From Nymphaea colorata (lineage: Eukaryota; Streptophyta; Magnoliopsida; Nymphaeales; Nymphaeaceae): DNA of 64,000 nucleotides. A program made the translations under genes and the position numbers. Shown here piece by piece: positions 25,761-37,087 of the stretch (positions are counted from its first letter, which is position 1; the number at the start of each line of letters is the position of its first letter). The stretch is taken from positions 20,520,370 through 20,584,369 of the forward strand of contig NC_045140.1 of the NCBI RefSeq assembly GCF_008831285.2. The letters run 5' to 3'. The notes under the pieces are model-generated. The model ran no database searches. It saw only the letters and a list, made by a program, of their open reading frames with translations, and was not told the origin of the DNA.

Positions 25761-27547
25761 TATGAGACTGAGCATTGTACATCTTTAAAATGGTTGGAGC
25801 GATGTGGATAGGGATGGAGCCTAGCCCCTATACCAGGTCTAGTGGGTCCTAAGCAGGGACCAATGGGGTGGGGATGGGCCGGCTAGCTGGTCTTACCTTT
25901 AGGTAGTAGTTGTTTACCACGTATCTAATATCAGATGCTCTTAGATCCATGGATCAAATCTATCTTTTTTCTTTTTTTACATGTAGCATGTAGCATGGAT
26001 TTGAGATTCATGATCCAATGCCTTTGAAGTCCCCAACTTGTTTTAAGAGGGGATCTTACATGGCACATCTAAGAACTGAAATGCTACGCTTTTGGAAAAA
26101 AAAAATATTGTTTAAACAAACAAGGGGTTTGAGACCTATAGTTGAAATAAAAAGCGAAGAATATTGTGGTTTCGAGCAGCAGATCCACAAAATTTAAGTT
26201 CTTCATATCAACTTCGGATTTCAAGTATAATGCGATCAAACGCACCCTTATCTTATGAGAAAATGAATAAGAGACGAGGGGGTTGGACTTCAAACCCTTC
26301 AATTTTGAAGAAGATAAAGAATGCAGCAGCTAGGGTGTCGACTTAGTTGGCAGAATCTAGTAGCCCATCTATTCTTGCTTAATAAAAAGAAGTCGTGCTT
26401 TGTTGGGATATTAGAGAACATTGTTGCGTCTTGATTATTAAAACGCTAAAAGAACAAAAAAAATCAGTAAGAAAAAAAGGAAAAACTGGTTCATCCAGCG
26501 ATTTTCATTAACTTACAAAAGTTAATAAAAAAGGGAAATGCAATCGCAATTCCAATGGGTGGTGGTAAAAGCGGTCTACTTCAAGTGGGACTATGTTTCA
26601 AATTCAAAACCCCTGGTTATTTTCACCATTCAATATATTGTTTCTCTAACCATAAAAACAAAAAAAAACAAAAAGGGTGCCTTAGATTCATATCTAAAAC
26701 CCGAGCTAGATGCTCAAAACTTGAGCTTGGATTCTGCCTTTTTAAAATAAAAAATTATATTTTTAAAAAATATAAAATAAATTTTTAATATAAGATATAT
26801 TATTAATAATAAAATATATATTATTAACAAATAAAAACAATATTAAAAACTTATCAAACCAAATTGAGTCTCGTCGAATCGACCCAAATCGATTTTTTCC
26901 AACCCAACCCAACAATGACTGGAGCGGTGTGGCCTCTCTCTTCAAAATGTGAAAAGAAGCATCTTAACCTAACTAATTTTCACTCGTTATAGTCGAACTA
27001 TTCATGAAATTCGATTGAAGAATGAAGGCAGCATCTCTTTTCCTTTTTCCTGAAAATGATGCCGGCCGGCCTACCGTTCTAGCTACCTAGTTTTACTGAA
27101 AGCATCAGAGTGGGAAAACCAAGAGACAGAATTTACAGCAAAAGACTGTGATGGATGCTCAACTCAACTGAATCTAAGTCCTTGCTGTCTATCGATCGGT
27201 ACCATATCCACCTTTCTTTTTAGGCGGAATCTTGTTCTGTTTTTTTTTTTCTTTTTTGTTCTTATTCAAACTATTCAATTCATTAAATAGCAATTTGATA
27301 TAAAAAAAAAAGGTGCTGCTCTTAACACTTTCGGCCGTTGTTCGGTTCACTAATATTTGTTGATAAAAAAGTGATAAGATAAGAACAAAAGAACTCCTCC
27401 CCGTAGGCGTCATAAGATGCTCTTCTCGAGTCCTTTTTATAAGTATAGGAAGGTGTGCAAGTGCGATTGAATGTCTTACGAATTTGTACCATTTTTTTTT
27501 ACCTTAAAAGTATTACTTTATAATTTTAATGCGAGGCTTGCTTTGCA
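25761..27547. other. AT-rich spacer between the two TCGAG-rich blocks
   Basis: Short frames only, none recognised. A very AT-rich stretch occurs at 26740-26850. Scattered TCGAATCGACC-like words at 26870-26890 may be further decayed copies of the neighbouring repeat. Confidence 0.35.
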
Positions 27548-27736
27548 GGGGTGAATAAACTCTAGGTCGACTGGTTAAAACTTGGCTCGTGAACCAATTC
27601 GACCCGAGTCATTTACTTAACAAGTCGATCTCGAGTTCATGAGTCGATTCATTCAAACAATCGAGTTGATTTCGAGTTCGAGCCTTAATCGATTTTGTTG
27701 AGCCTTAATTAAGTTGATATAGTCAAACAAGTTTGC

Positions 27737-28011
27737 GAGTTTGTCGATGTTTAATCGAGTTGAGTTCACGTAACGATGAATATCAATTTTATTTATACGA
27801 GTTTGTTGAGGCTTAACCGAGTCAAACTCAAGCTTCATGCGCAATGATGAATACCAATTCTATACAAACGAGTTTGTCGAGGCTTAATCGAGTTGAACTC
27901 AAGCTCTACGCGTAATGATGAATATTAATTCTATTCCAACGAGTTTGTCGAGTCTTATCGAGTTGAGTTCAAGTTCAACATGTAACTATCAGGTCGAGCT
28001 CAAGTTGCTTC
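27737..28011. repeat. ~71-bp tandem repeat, about four units
   Basis: The word GAGTTTGT begins at 27737, 27799, 27870 and 27941, giving spacings of 62, 71 and 71 bp. Within units the order GAGTTTGTCGAGGCTTAATC, then a CAAGCT word, then AATGATGAATA is kept. The copies are diverged and the last is truncated. Confidence 0.8.
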
Positions 28012-28020
28012 TGTCGAGCT

Positions 28021-28170
28021 ATTCTCGAACTCAAGCCAAATCAAGCTTGAGGTTTCATTAGTCGAGTCGAGTCTGAGTTTAAACTTACTCAACTCATTCT
28101 CGAACTCAAGTCGAATCAAACTTGAGGTTTCATTAGTCGAGTCGAGTTCGAGCTGACTCAACTCAAACTC
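28021..28170. repeat. 75-bp tandem duplication
   Basis: ATTCTCGAACTCAAG recurs at 28021 and 28096, each followed by a near-identical segment containing TTGAGGTTTCATTAGTCGAG. The two copies differ at a few positions. Confidence 0.8.
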
Positions 28171-28191
28171 CACTAACCTGGTGTTCACCCC

Positions 28192-29111
28192 CATTGTTTT
28201 GAAATATCAGTTGGCCCAAGTGCCCAGCCCGTACCGTTGTTCCTCAACCCTACTTAGATATTAGTTGACATGAATCTTTTGCGTTGAAAGTGGAGAAGGT
28301 TCACTCGGGCTGTTACATTATAAAAATAATAATGTTGGCAGCATAAACTTTCACATATTTCAATGTAATGTTATTCCATTCAGGGTAAAAATTGTTGAGC
28401 GGTAAACAAACAAATTAGAAATATAAGACCCACACTTGAGATTATACCCAAAATTCAGCCTCTAGGTGAAAGATTACCAATAAATTATCATTTTCAAATA
28501 GTTCGATGGGTTATATACTATTTTGGGCATACCATGCACAAGTAACTATCATATCTTTTACGTACTAGATTTACTCGGTTATTGATTTCAAAAAGATCAA
28601 ATAGAAGGATTAAATTATAAATATAGAAAGATAAATTTTTTTTTTAAGAGTTTAAAGTCCCCCTCGACAAAGACGAAATTTTATGTAAGCAATCTCATTT
28701 GTTTAACTCTTGTTCTTCTTTTAAAAATAGTTCTTTTTCTCAAAAAAAAAAAATCATATCCAGCATTCAATCTATTTGCATTAATATTCTATATGATTTG
28801 CATTAAAGCACCAATCCCTATCATCCCAAGACTCTATCCGACGCAGCCGTTGTCTGTCCTTTATCACTTTTGGCGAAAAGAAGCCGAAATCCGTTTTGGC
28901 CCTACAAAGTAGGGCGCCTTGAAATCAGTTCGTCTTGGAAATTGCCCTCTTAACTTTAACTACTAGTGTAACTGCAACTTTAAAATAAAGGGTTTCCCAT
29001 ACTTCGTTTGAGAACCCTCTTTTCAGCCAAGCTTTGTAAAAGGGCTTCATAATTTAAAGGATTAAATTATAACCAGCTATTTGCAGTCTTAAATATTGCC
29101 TTTCAAGATAA
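28192..29111. other. AT-rich intergenic sequence
   Basis: No coding frame or repeat of note was recognised. Confidence 0.35.
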
Positions 29112-29136
29112 GATATATATATATATATATATATAT
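29112..29136. repeat. TA microsatellite
   Basis: A run of about 12 TA units. Confidence 0.9.
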
Positions 29137-30850
29137 GTCAATTTACGCATCTTATGATTAAATGAAGTCCTTTAGGCCCCAAGAAAAATACGGTAGATTG
29201 GGTGGTTTTTTTCAATTTCGTACGGCTTCAACCGTGTCATCAAACGGAGAAAAAAAATCCACGCAAAAAAGGCTCGATCGGGGTAAGTTTCCCCTGGATT
29301 TTTTTTTTGCCCGTTACCTTCATTCTTCGTGTCCTGTCTCTTCTCTGTCACCACCGCCTCTTCCTCTTCTGTCGCCACCACCTCTTCCTGCCTCGACCGA
29401 GTTTGGTTGAGCTCACGGCAGCGTCTCCTTCACTCTCTTGTTCAAGTATGAAATGTGAACCCTCTTTTGCTCTCTCTCTCTCTCTACCTCCCATTCCCTC
29501 TTGCTCCTTGTCTCTCTCTATCTCCGTCCATCTTGCCCCAACCTGCCTCCCTGCTGATTGAACAAGAGAAGGGGCGGTTCTGCGTTCCCCATAAAACTCC
29601 ATTGGTGTGGTGGGCGTCAAAACATGATTTTGATTGTTAACATGATTATCCTTATCTTCATCAGTGTAATTTGGGCGTATCAAAGATGCCCTAATCGAGT
29701 CCTCGACATTGAATCCCTGCGCCGGCATGGATATCCCCTTCTCCAGATGAGGGATGTCCGGCTTCACCTTCTCCCCTCACCAAGACGACGAACACTCAAT
29801 TTTTTACCTCCAAAAAGATTTCCAAGCCATCAAACATGGCCTGAAAATAGAAAAAGGAAACTTTACCTTAGGTAAACTTACCCTGGAATTTTTCCCTTGA
29901 AAAAATCTTCCCTCTGAAAAAATCCAAGCCATCAAACGTGGCAGCAGTTGACAGGAAACTTGAAGACCATATTAGAAAAATATGCTTTTCTTGTACCGGC
30001 CGTTTTCCGATACTCACGATATTATACGTGTATGTGTTTATGCACCAATCTTGCGATGAAAGTTTTGTTGCTTAATACACTTCAATGTGTTTGTGTTTCA
30101 CTTGTCACTTCCTTTTATAGCTACCATTTGGGTCTTATATGACTAGATGGATCAACGGGAATTTAACTTGGGTCCAAATCCATTTCGGATCTAAATTTGG
30201 AGTAGGTTGTATAAATTTTTTGCTATGGAGGGATTACTGTTCGCAGTCAATGAGAGTTGCGTTTGGGTTGGCGATAAGCCATTAACTTGATTTAACCCTT
30301 TACCTTACAGTCAGGTACAACTAACGATTGAGTTAGAATAGTGAAACATCAAACCATTCAGATCCAGATCCAGATCTGGGTCCGTATTATGATAAATCAG
30401 ATCCATAACACTCCGTGCATGTTTTAACATTAAATTATCATTTTCCACCAGAGGTTAATGATATCCGTTCAGCGGTTTATGATGTAGAAATTTTGTCCAA
30501 ATCATGTCGGCCGTCGACTCTAAAGAAATCAGATGATAGGGATTAAAATTAAATAAATAGAAGTGAAGTTATTTTCTTCAAACATCCAAAAAAACCCCAT
30601 TAATAAAACTCGGTGGTTGAATTTCATAAGATCTGTTTTTTGTTTGTGGTTAGCATTCATAAGATCTGATTGTTGTTTTCTGATTATAATTGGATCCAGA
30701 TCTGGACGTGCAATTCAATTCCTCAACTGGACGTCCAAGAAGAAAAGATCAAACGCATCAAGCCCAAGTTTGGTTAAACGTCTAGACCTGAAACCCGAAC
30801 CCGATTAAGTGATAAGTCAATCTCTAAGCCCAAAACCAAACCCAATTAGC
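29137..30850. other. Repeat-like CT-rich stretch and AT-rich flank, no gene assigned
   Basis: A CT-rich stretch at 29310-29560 resembles a leader sequence but leads into no coding region. The phrase CAAGCCATCAAAC(A/G)TGGC occurs twice (about 29823 and 29925), and a related GTGTCATCAAACGG occurs at about 29233. This suggests a decayed transposable element with internal repeats. Frames on both strands overlap and none is recognised. Confidence 0.35.
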
Positions 30851-32267
30851 TCGGATCGCGAGGCCTGGGTCCGAACCGTCTAGCTTCGTACATGTCCACC
30901 AAACCGGAAGTATGTGGGCAGAGGGTACCTTGCCTGGGAAAGGGCATGCAAGATCCCCACTTATCATGAGAAATGGTTTCCCCATGGAGAGAGTGCGTCT
31001 GTTGCTATTTGACAAAGGCGTGGAGCCCATGTCCCATTCAAAGGCACCCACTTTCTTACAAGAAGGGGCCATTTTGGACCCAGAAGAAGAAGCCCACTGG
31101 TCGAAACCAGACCGTATGCCTCGCTCTGAACCCACCAAGGCACGACCATCATGTGATCCAACCAGCTTCATTGCACCCCGCTCGGGATACACTCTCACGT
31201 TGCCAGGTTCTTCTTGGCGATCATCTCATTTGTCTGCTTCTCCACTCCGTCTCCTTCTTCCCTTCTCCATTTGCCTCCACCTGCTTCATCTGATCACCGA
31301 AATCCTTGTTGCTTGAATGGTCCTGACTGATGATCTAAAACGGCCCTTCTCCGGCACAAATTCTTTATCAATGTACATGTCTTCTTATTGCTTAAGAGTT
31401 TGATCAAGGCTAAAGTGCGGTGTTGAGATTTTGAAGGGGCATTTGATAAGAAGAATATCGTGTCTTTGGAACGTATGTTCTTATTGCACATGTTCTAAGA
31501 ACACCATGTTCTTGTTTCGAGAAACGTAGTGTAATCATGTCCAGCATTTAATTACTCTATTTAGATACATGATTAATAACCACACCATATATATATATAG
31601 TGTCTTTGCAACACATATTGTAAAAACATGTGTTTCATGACATTGAATCAGTACACATAATTTTTAAGTAACATGACATTGAATCAGACTACTGTAGAAC
31701 AGAAATATCTTTAGACAATTCATAACATAAAGAATAGGAAAAAAAATGCATGGATCCTCTACAGTGATGAGAAAGGTGATCTAACTTTTCCTCTTCTTGT
31801 TTTTTGCGTTTTTGTGCCATAATTGAGACACAAGGACCACTTGAATCTTCTGGAGCAGGACTGTCAAATATCAATATGGGAGAGCAAAGATCAGGCGACC
31901 ATGCAAGTTTGCTGAACTTTCTTGTTCAACCACCATGGCTGTCCATTCAAGTGGTCAATACCACAGCCGGCAGTGCCGCCGACGGCAGCGGCACGTGGGT
32001 GAACTATGTGCGCGCCATCTGTTTGTCGGCCAAGCAACAGCCAAACGGTCAGTGAAGATGCCAAAACACCACGGATGAGCATATGGACCAGTTGCAGGAA
32101 AGCCATGTCTGGTACACAAGGTGGGCTTTGGCACACCACATGCAGAGTCCATTGGACCCCAAAATTGACTCAACTTGTTGGACCACAATACACATCATGC
32201 CTTTGTTTGGTTCCATAGATTTTGTCTGGGTGGTGTTGTGCACTACACGTTCTGGCTCTTACCACGT
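30851..32267. other. GC-richer patches without recognised genes
   Basis: Frames of 65-134 codons occur on both strands at 30824-31316 and 31804-32243 but overlap one another and resemble no known family. The patches stand out from the AT-rich surroundings and could be degenerate gene or transposon fragments. Confidence 0.35.
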
Positions 32268-32333
32268 CTCATAAACTGCACCCAACTGGGCTGCTTCAGA
32301 CTCATAAACTGCACCCAACTCGGCTGCTTCAGA
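32268..32333. repeat. 33-bp tandem duplication
   Basis: CTCATAAACTGCACCCAACT begins at 32268 and again at 32301. The two 33-bp units differ at one position (GGGC versus CGGC). Confidence 0.9.
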
Positions 32334-32394
32334 CTGCGTGACCTATGTCCAAAGGTGTCTCATCTGCACATCGACATCTCTAGCTATACTTGTC

Positions 32395-32520
32395 GAGAGG
32401 TGGTAGCGTCCTGGGCGGCAAGGTGGGTCCGACTCCTCTAAGAACTTAGGTTCGAGCCTTGGAGTAGTCACTGTCACGTTTCAATGTACTCTACCTCTAG
32501 ACTGTAGAATGTCTCAAAGC
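32395..32520 (+). mobile_element. SINE-like tRNA-derived head
   Basis: TGGTAGCGTCC at 32401 resembles box A with a mismatch, and GGTTCGAGCC at 32449-32458 is an excellent box B. The spacing of 48 bp is somewhat long. The flanking words (CTCTAAGAACTTAGGTTCGA) resemble plant tRNA-related SINE heads. No cloverleaf, tail or target-site duplication was established. Confidence 0.35.
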
Positions 32521-32599
32521 ATGTCCTATGAAAACCCAGGGGGGCGGACACAAGGGGGGCAATGGCCTCTCTTAAGAGCGGTGGAATGAACCACTCATC

Positions 32600-33860
32600 C
32601 AATGTTCACATATATGGATTGAAATTGGGATTTGATAGTCTAGTATACCCCATCTGAACATGATTTCAAATTTACAATCCAAATCCAAACTGAATGGGAC
32701 TTTTGTTTTCTGATCGAAATCCAAATCTGACTTAGATACACAACCAAATTCAAACCCTTCTTTTGGAATATATGGATAGTGGATGTAGAATATTTACTTG
32801 AAACTGGATTTGAATTAGAATCCGAGTTTGAATCCGATCATATGTTTATTTAAAATTGAATCCAATTCCAAATCTGATCGGATGCTATTTCTTGAATCTG
32901 AACCGGATTTGATTTCTTAATTGGGTGTTCAATGTTTTTCATCAGCCTCTACATGTCGATACTTGAGTAGAGTAATTCTAACAATTTTAATATGTTTCTT
33001 AAGTTTTGTAATTTTAAAAAGGGTATTTGCCAGAACACCACGTACGCAAGAATTTCGGATGATGGTGAATCTGATATTCACAACATTGGACACCAAAACG
33101 TAAAATCATTTCCACTGGGGTTTGATTAAGGGTTGTTAATGGGGTTGGATCTGCTATCAGGATTTTGTTATATATTTTTCTCATAGAACGTCACTCAAGA
33201 TGTTTAGCCGTTAGATCGAGCCATTGAATCAAATAATAAGAAATGTTCATGAGCCACATCTAAATCGGATATACTCTTAATCATATTCACTTTTTAATAT
33301 TCGGATTCAAATATGAGTTAAGAAAAGTCGAATCCGAACATGAAATTCATTCCAAATCAATTATTGCATCTATATCTGAATCAAAATTTTGAACCGAATC
33401 AAACTGATTTTAAAATGTATGAGCATTAGATGTAGGACTAAATTTGATTAAAAAATGATCAGATGTCATTTCTTAGATCTAAATTTAATCTGATTTCTTA
33501 ATCATATACAAATTTTTTTTCTTCAAGTACCAGATAGTCAATCCAAATCGAATATGTCGGCATCCCTAGCCAACGGCCATAGGAAACCATGCACATATCT
33601 TGACTGGAATTCAGATCCGACCGAAGGAAAGTTTGTGTATCATATCCAAATCCAAATTTTAAAGTCACAAACAAACTGAATTGCCCCCAATCCGACTTTT
33701 AGATGCACTTCAAACGTTGAACTATATTGTACGGATATTGAGATGTTGCCTAAAACCAAATCGGAGTCTGAGCAGACACCTATTTAAAGCTAAATGGGAA
33801 TCTAATTGAATATATATCATTTCAATAAAATTTCTTAATCATATCCGACTTATTTGAAAG
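32600..33860. repeat. Degenerate AATCCGAAT/AAATCCAAAT-rich region
   Basis: Words such as AAATCCAAATC, AATCCGAATTTGA, TTGAATCCGATC and AATCTGATTT recur on both strands over about 1.2 kb, with similar words near 30360-30700 and 34980-35290. This looks like diverged repeat DNA; no regular period or coding frame was found. Confidence 0.4.
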
Positions 33861-35755
33861 AAGCCATTGATTCACATCCGTCCGTCGTAATTACACGGAA
33901 AGTCACCGGCACGGCCGCCGCTGTTAGATGAAAGCAACTGCTGCCACGACCGCTCCCAATCGGCGGCAAGCATCATAAGAAGGGACTCCTGTGACCACCA
34001 GCATGCATTGAGAAAGAAAGATTCATCTTTAAGTACGGCCTTATATATATACAAAAGAGATACTATTCAACATTGCGTCTTCTTAGGGTAGGTGGTCTCT
34101 GCAGTGTAGAGGTTGCACGTTCTTCCCTTGCGCCTTGTCACTCTCCACAGGAAAATCTCTCACCGGGGGTCCGGCCATGGCCCAGCGTACATTGAATTTC
34201 AAGTTTCCAAGAATAAAAAAAAAGTTGTGTTTGACAAGTTCGTTTCATCCTTTTCTGAGTCAGAGATCGGCAAACAAGGACGGAACTACAATCTTTTTTT
34301 TTTTTTTTTTGTTAGGGCCGAACTATAGTTTTTAAAAACTTAACAAAAGTCAAAATATATATATATTTTTTAAATTTATATACGTTTAAAAATTTTAAAA
34401 TTTACTTATAATATTGGTACTAAAACAATCTATTGGCATATATACAGCGGTGCGCTTAAAACTATGAGAGTTTTTGAATTAGTGCTCCTGAATCCAAAAT
34501 CGCATAATGATAAATATTGTCTCTCGTTTCTCAAGCAAAGTAGGTAAAATACAGCAAAGAAGCTCAAGTTCCGCACTTTATTTGGATTCTACAACAGTGA
34601 GAAAGATCACGAAAGAATATTTGAAAAGAAAGAAGAGGGATTCAAAGAATTTTCCTTGCAGTTCATTCTTGAGTAGGTTGCCATCTTTTTGAGCAAAGGT
34701 GGATGTCACATGTTGAGCAATCTATTGAGGCAACAAGCGAGCACTGGAATTATACAGTAGGCCATTAATGAAGCTATCGCCAGGTAGTTTGGAATCTAAA
34801 AGTGGACCACTCATCGAGTGGTGCACGACGCACTCACTCGTGCATCTATGCTCCCTAAGCAAGATCCTCTAGACTAGGGAAGGTCGGTGTCGGGAGGTGT
34901 GCTCGATCGTGTTTGCTTCAAAATTATGCACCTACTGTGCTCGGCCTAACCGGATTTTACGTTTTTGAATTCAAAATAACTAAGGAATGAGGTCCATTTG
35001 TACTCAAATTCAGATTTAAATCTGATCTATATCCAACTTCGTTTTCACATTTTGATTTTGAATTCAACATTTACACACGCAGGTGAATCCTGATGATGAT
35101 ATGTGAACAACCAACTTTCAAGATATATAGGATTTTATTTGAAGCTGGACGTCTATGATACGTCAAGGACCGGCTTTCAAAATGTATATGGATATCATAT
35201 ATGGAACATTTATCTGAAGCTGAGTAGGAACCCAAGTTCAATTTGATGTTTATATTTAAAACCACATGCGGATGGATCCAAATCTGATTTTTTTGAAGTA
35301 AATCGGTCGAATTCAGCCACCTCCTTTCCCGTCAGCCATAAAAGTACATCTCCCATTAATTTCGCAAGTCATTCCATGAGTCGTCATCAAATCCTGTCCT
35401 GCCCAAGTAAGGTCTGGGCATGATGCAGGGTCGCTCATGTTTCGTTTTTGTCGCCGTCCTCAGTCACGTTGTTTACTTACTCTTCCCTCCCACTCAATTC
35501 ACCCTTAGATTTCAGAAATGTTTTAGTTTCAGACATTGTAGCTAGCAGTGTAAAAGCCTAATTTAGCACTGATTCATCTTATTATAGCAATTGATTGGAT
35601 GCATATAATTGCCTAGGTTATAAAAAATTTTACAAAGGTTTACACAAGCAGTTGCCCACACCAACCCCATGATAGTTCGGTGATTGGTCGTATTCAACCC
35701 CCTTGCATTGAAAGCTTTAAAACCAGTTGCTTATGCTTAGCATCGTCTACTTAAA
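33861..35755. other. Intergenic region without recognised gene
   Basis: AT-rich, with a T-tract near 34293-34310. Short frames match nothing known. A stretch at about 34275-34430 (aggacggaact, then a very AT-rich segment) may be part of a dispersed repeat. Confidence 0.3.
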
Positions 35756-35990
35756 ATCTTGTTACATAGTTTTGTTAAACCTCATTTTTTTATAAAACCC
35801 GGTTTTTGTAAGGGAGTAAATAAGTTGGCATCCAAATTTATTCACAAAAAAATAATGAGTTTTGGTCTTATCACATACTGGCTTTTCAAAACTTATTAAA
35901 AAAATCAATATTTTGTAAAGTTGATTAGTTTTCACAAAGCCAGTTTTTTTGAGTTTGCCATCCAAACGCTGCCTCAGCTTTGACATGAAA
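35756..35990. mobile_element. Possible non-autonomous DNA transposon remnant
   Basis: On the minus strand the right boundary reads GGCAGCGTTTGGATGGCAAA, the kind of GTTTGG-rich terminus common in plant hAT-type miniature elements. A related segment (ATTTGGATGCCAACTTATTT on the same strand) lies inside. The matching left terminus and target-site duplication were not identified, so this stays tentative. Confidence 0.3.
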
Positions 35991-36313
35991 ACTAGATTTG
36001 ATACACAAACTTAACCTGATTTTCGACCTGGTTTTTAGTGGAATTCAAAGTTTAGAAAAGGATCCCTGGCGTTCTTGATCTTCATTTGTTTTCAGGAAGA
36101 CCAATGAATATGCGGACTTGATGTTAAAACCAACGAGCGTATGATGTGAAAATTTTACGCATCTGGGTTCCAAAATACCTTGTGAAAGAAAAAAGTCATG
36201 GTTTTCCCTTTTCTCCCCACAACAAACAGTACTGCCTCGTGCATGTGATGTTTCTAAAAGATGCAACAATGACGTGCTCTAAAGTGGCTGAAAAGTGTCA
36301 AATATCAAAGACA

Positions 36314-36335
36314 CCACACACACACACACACACAC
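36314..36335. repeat. CA microsatellite
   Basis: A run of about 11 CA units. Confidence 0.9.
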
Positions 36336-36714
36336 CTCCCACTCTCTCTAGAATTATGTCTGTACGTTTACCATGCCTGTAGTTTTCTCACTCACACACA
36401 GTTACTGTAATGTTAAAATATATGCTATTAAATATCCAGGTATTTGTAGGTGTAAGTTTGTTCCGTGTTCCTTTGTAGGTGTAAGTTTTCTTGATTCATA
36501 TCTTAATGTACAACCAACGTTAAAAAAAAAAAAACAAAAAAAATTACCTATGCTTAAAATTTATCTATTTAAGTACAACTTTATTTCTGGCAATAAAGTT
36601 CCAGTACCTGTTAAAAATTCGGGACACATTGTTTTACATTTGTTTTTTGCAGGCACTTTTTATAACTATTTAAAATGAAATACCACATATTTAAATATAA
36701 TTATATATACGAAT

Positions 36715-37087
36715 GACTCTAGTTTTTTAGAATTACTAGCCATCTGGTCTTCATCGTTTGATTTAATATGATAGACGATTAGAAGAAAAATATTATGAAT
36801 ATTTTTGTCATTTTATATAAGTTTACAAATTTTTCTCAATGTTTTTCTCTCAAGTAATCTATTTGTTTGAGGTGGACGGTTTTGGTTAAATGCTTAAGTG
36901 GCTCTAGTTTTTTAGAATTATTAGCCATCTAATTTGCATCGTTTGATTTAACATGATAAACTGTTAAAAGAAAAATAAAAAGAAAAAAGTGATGAATATT
37001 TGTCATTTTATATTTTTTTTCAATGTTTTTCTCTCAATTAATCCATTTATTTGAAATAGGCCGTTTTAGTTAGATGATTAAATGACT
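36715..37087. repeat. ~185-bp tandem duplication
   Basis: CTCTAGTTTTTTAGAATTA begins at 36717 and at 36902. The copies share the same order of landmarks: AGCCATCT, CATCGTTTGATTTAA, TTTGTCATTTTATA, CAATGTTTTTCTCTCAA and ATTTGTTTGA or ATTTATTTGA. They have diverged by substitutions and small indels. There is no coding potential. Confidence 0.85.

Larger units (their letters stand above)
27548..28191. mobile_element. TCGAG-rich repeat element with short inverted ends
   Basis: The left end reads GGGGTGAATAAAC and the right end, on the minus strand, reads GGGGTGAACACC, so a short inverted repeat bounds about 644 bp. The interior is almost wholly built from TCGAG/CGAGTT words and includes two tandem arrays. 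It has no coding capacity. The termini resemble a repeat type often seen in plant intergenic DNA, but I cannot name its superfamily and did not find a target-site duplication. Confidence 0.45.

Noticed and set aside
30824-31316. Frames of 106-134 codons on both strands in a GC-richer patch
   Set aside because: No protein family recognised on either strand; could be a fragment, but a gene call is not supportable.
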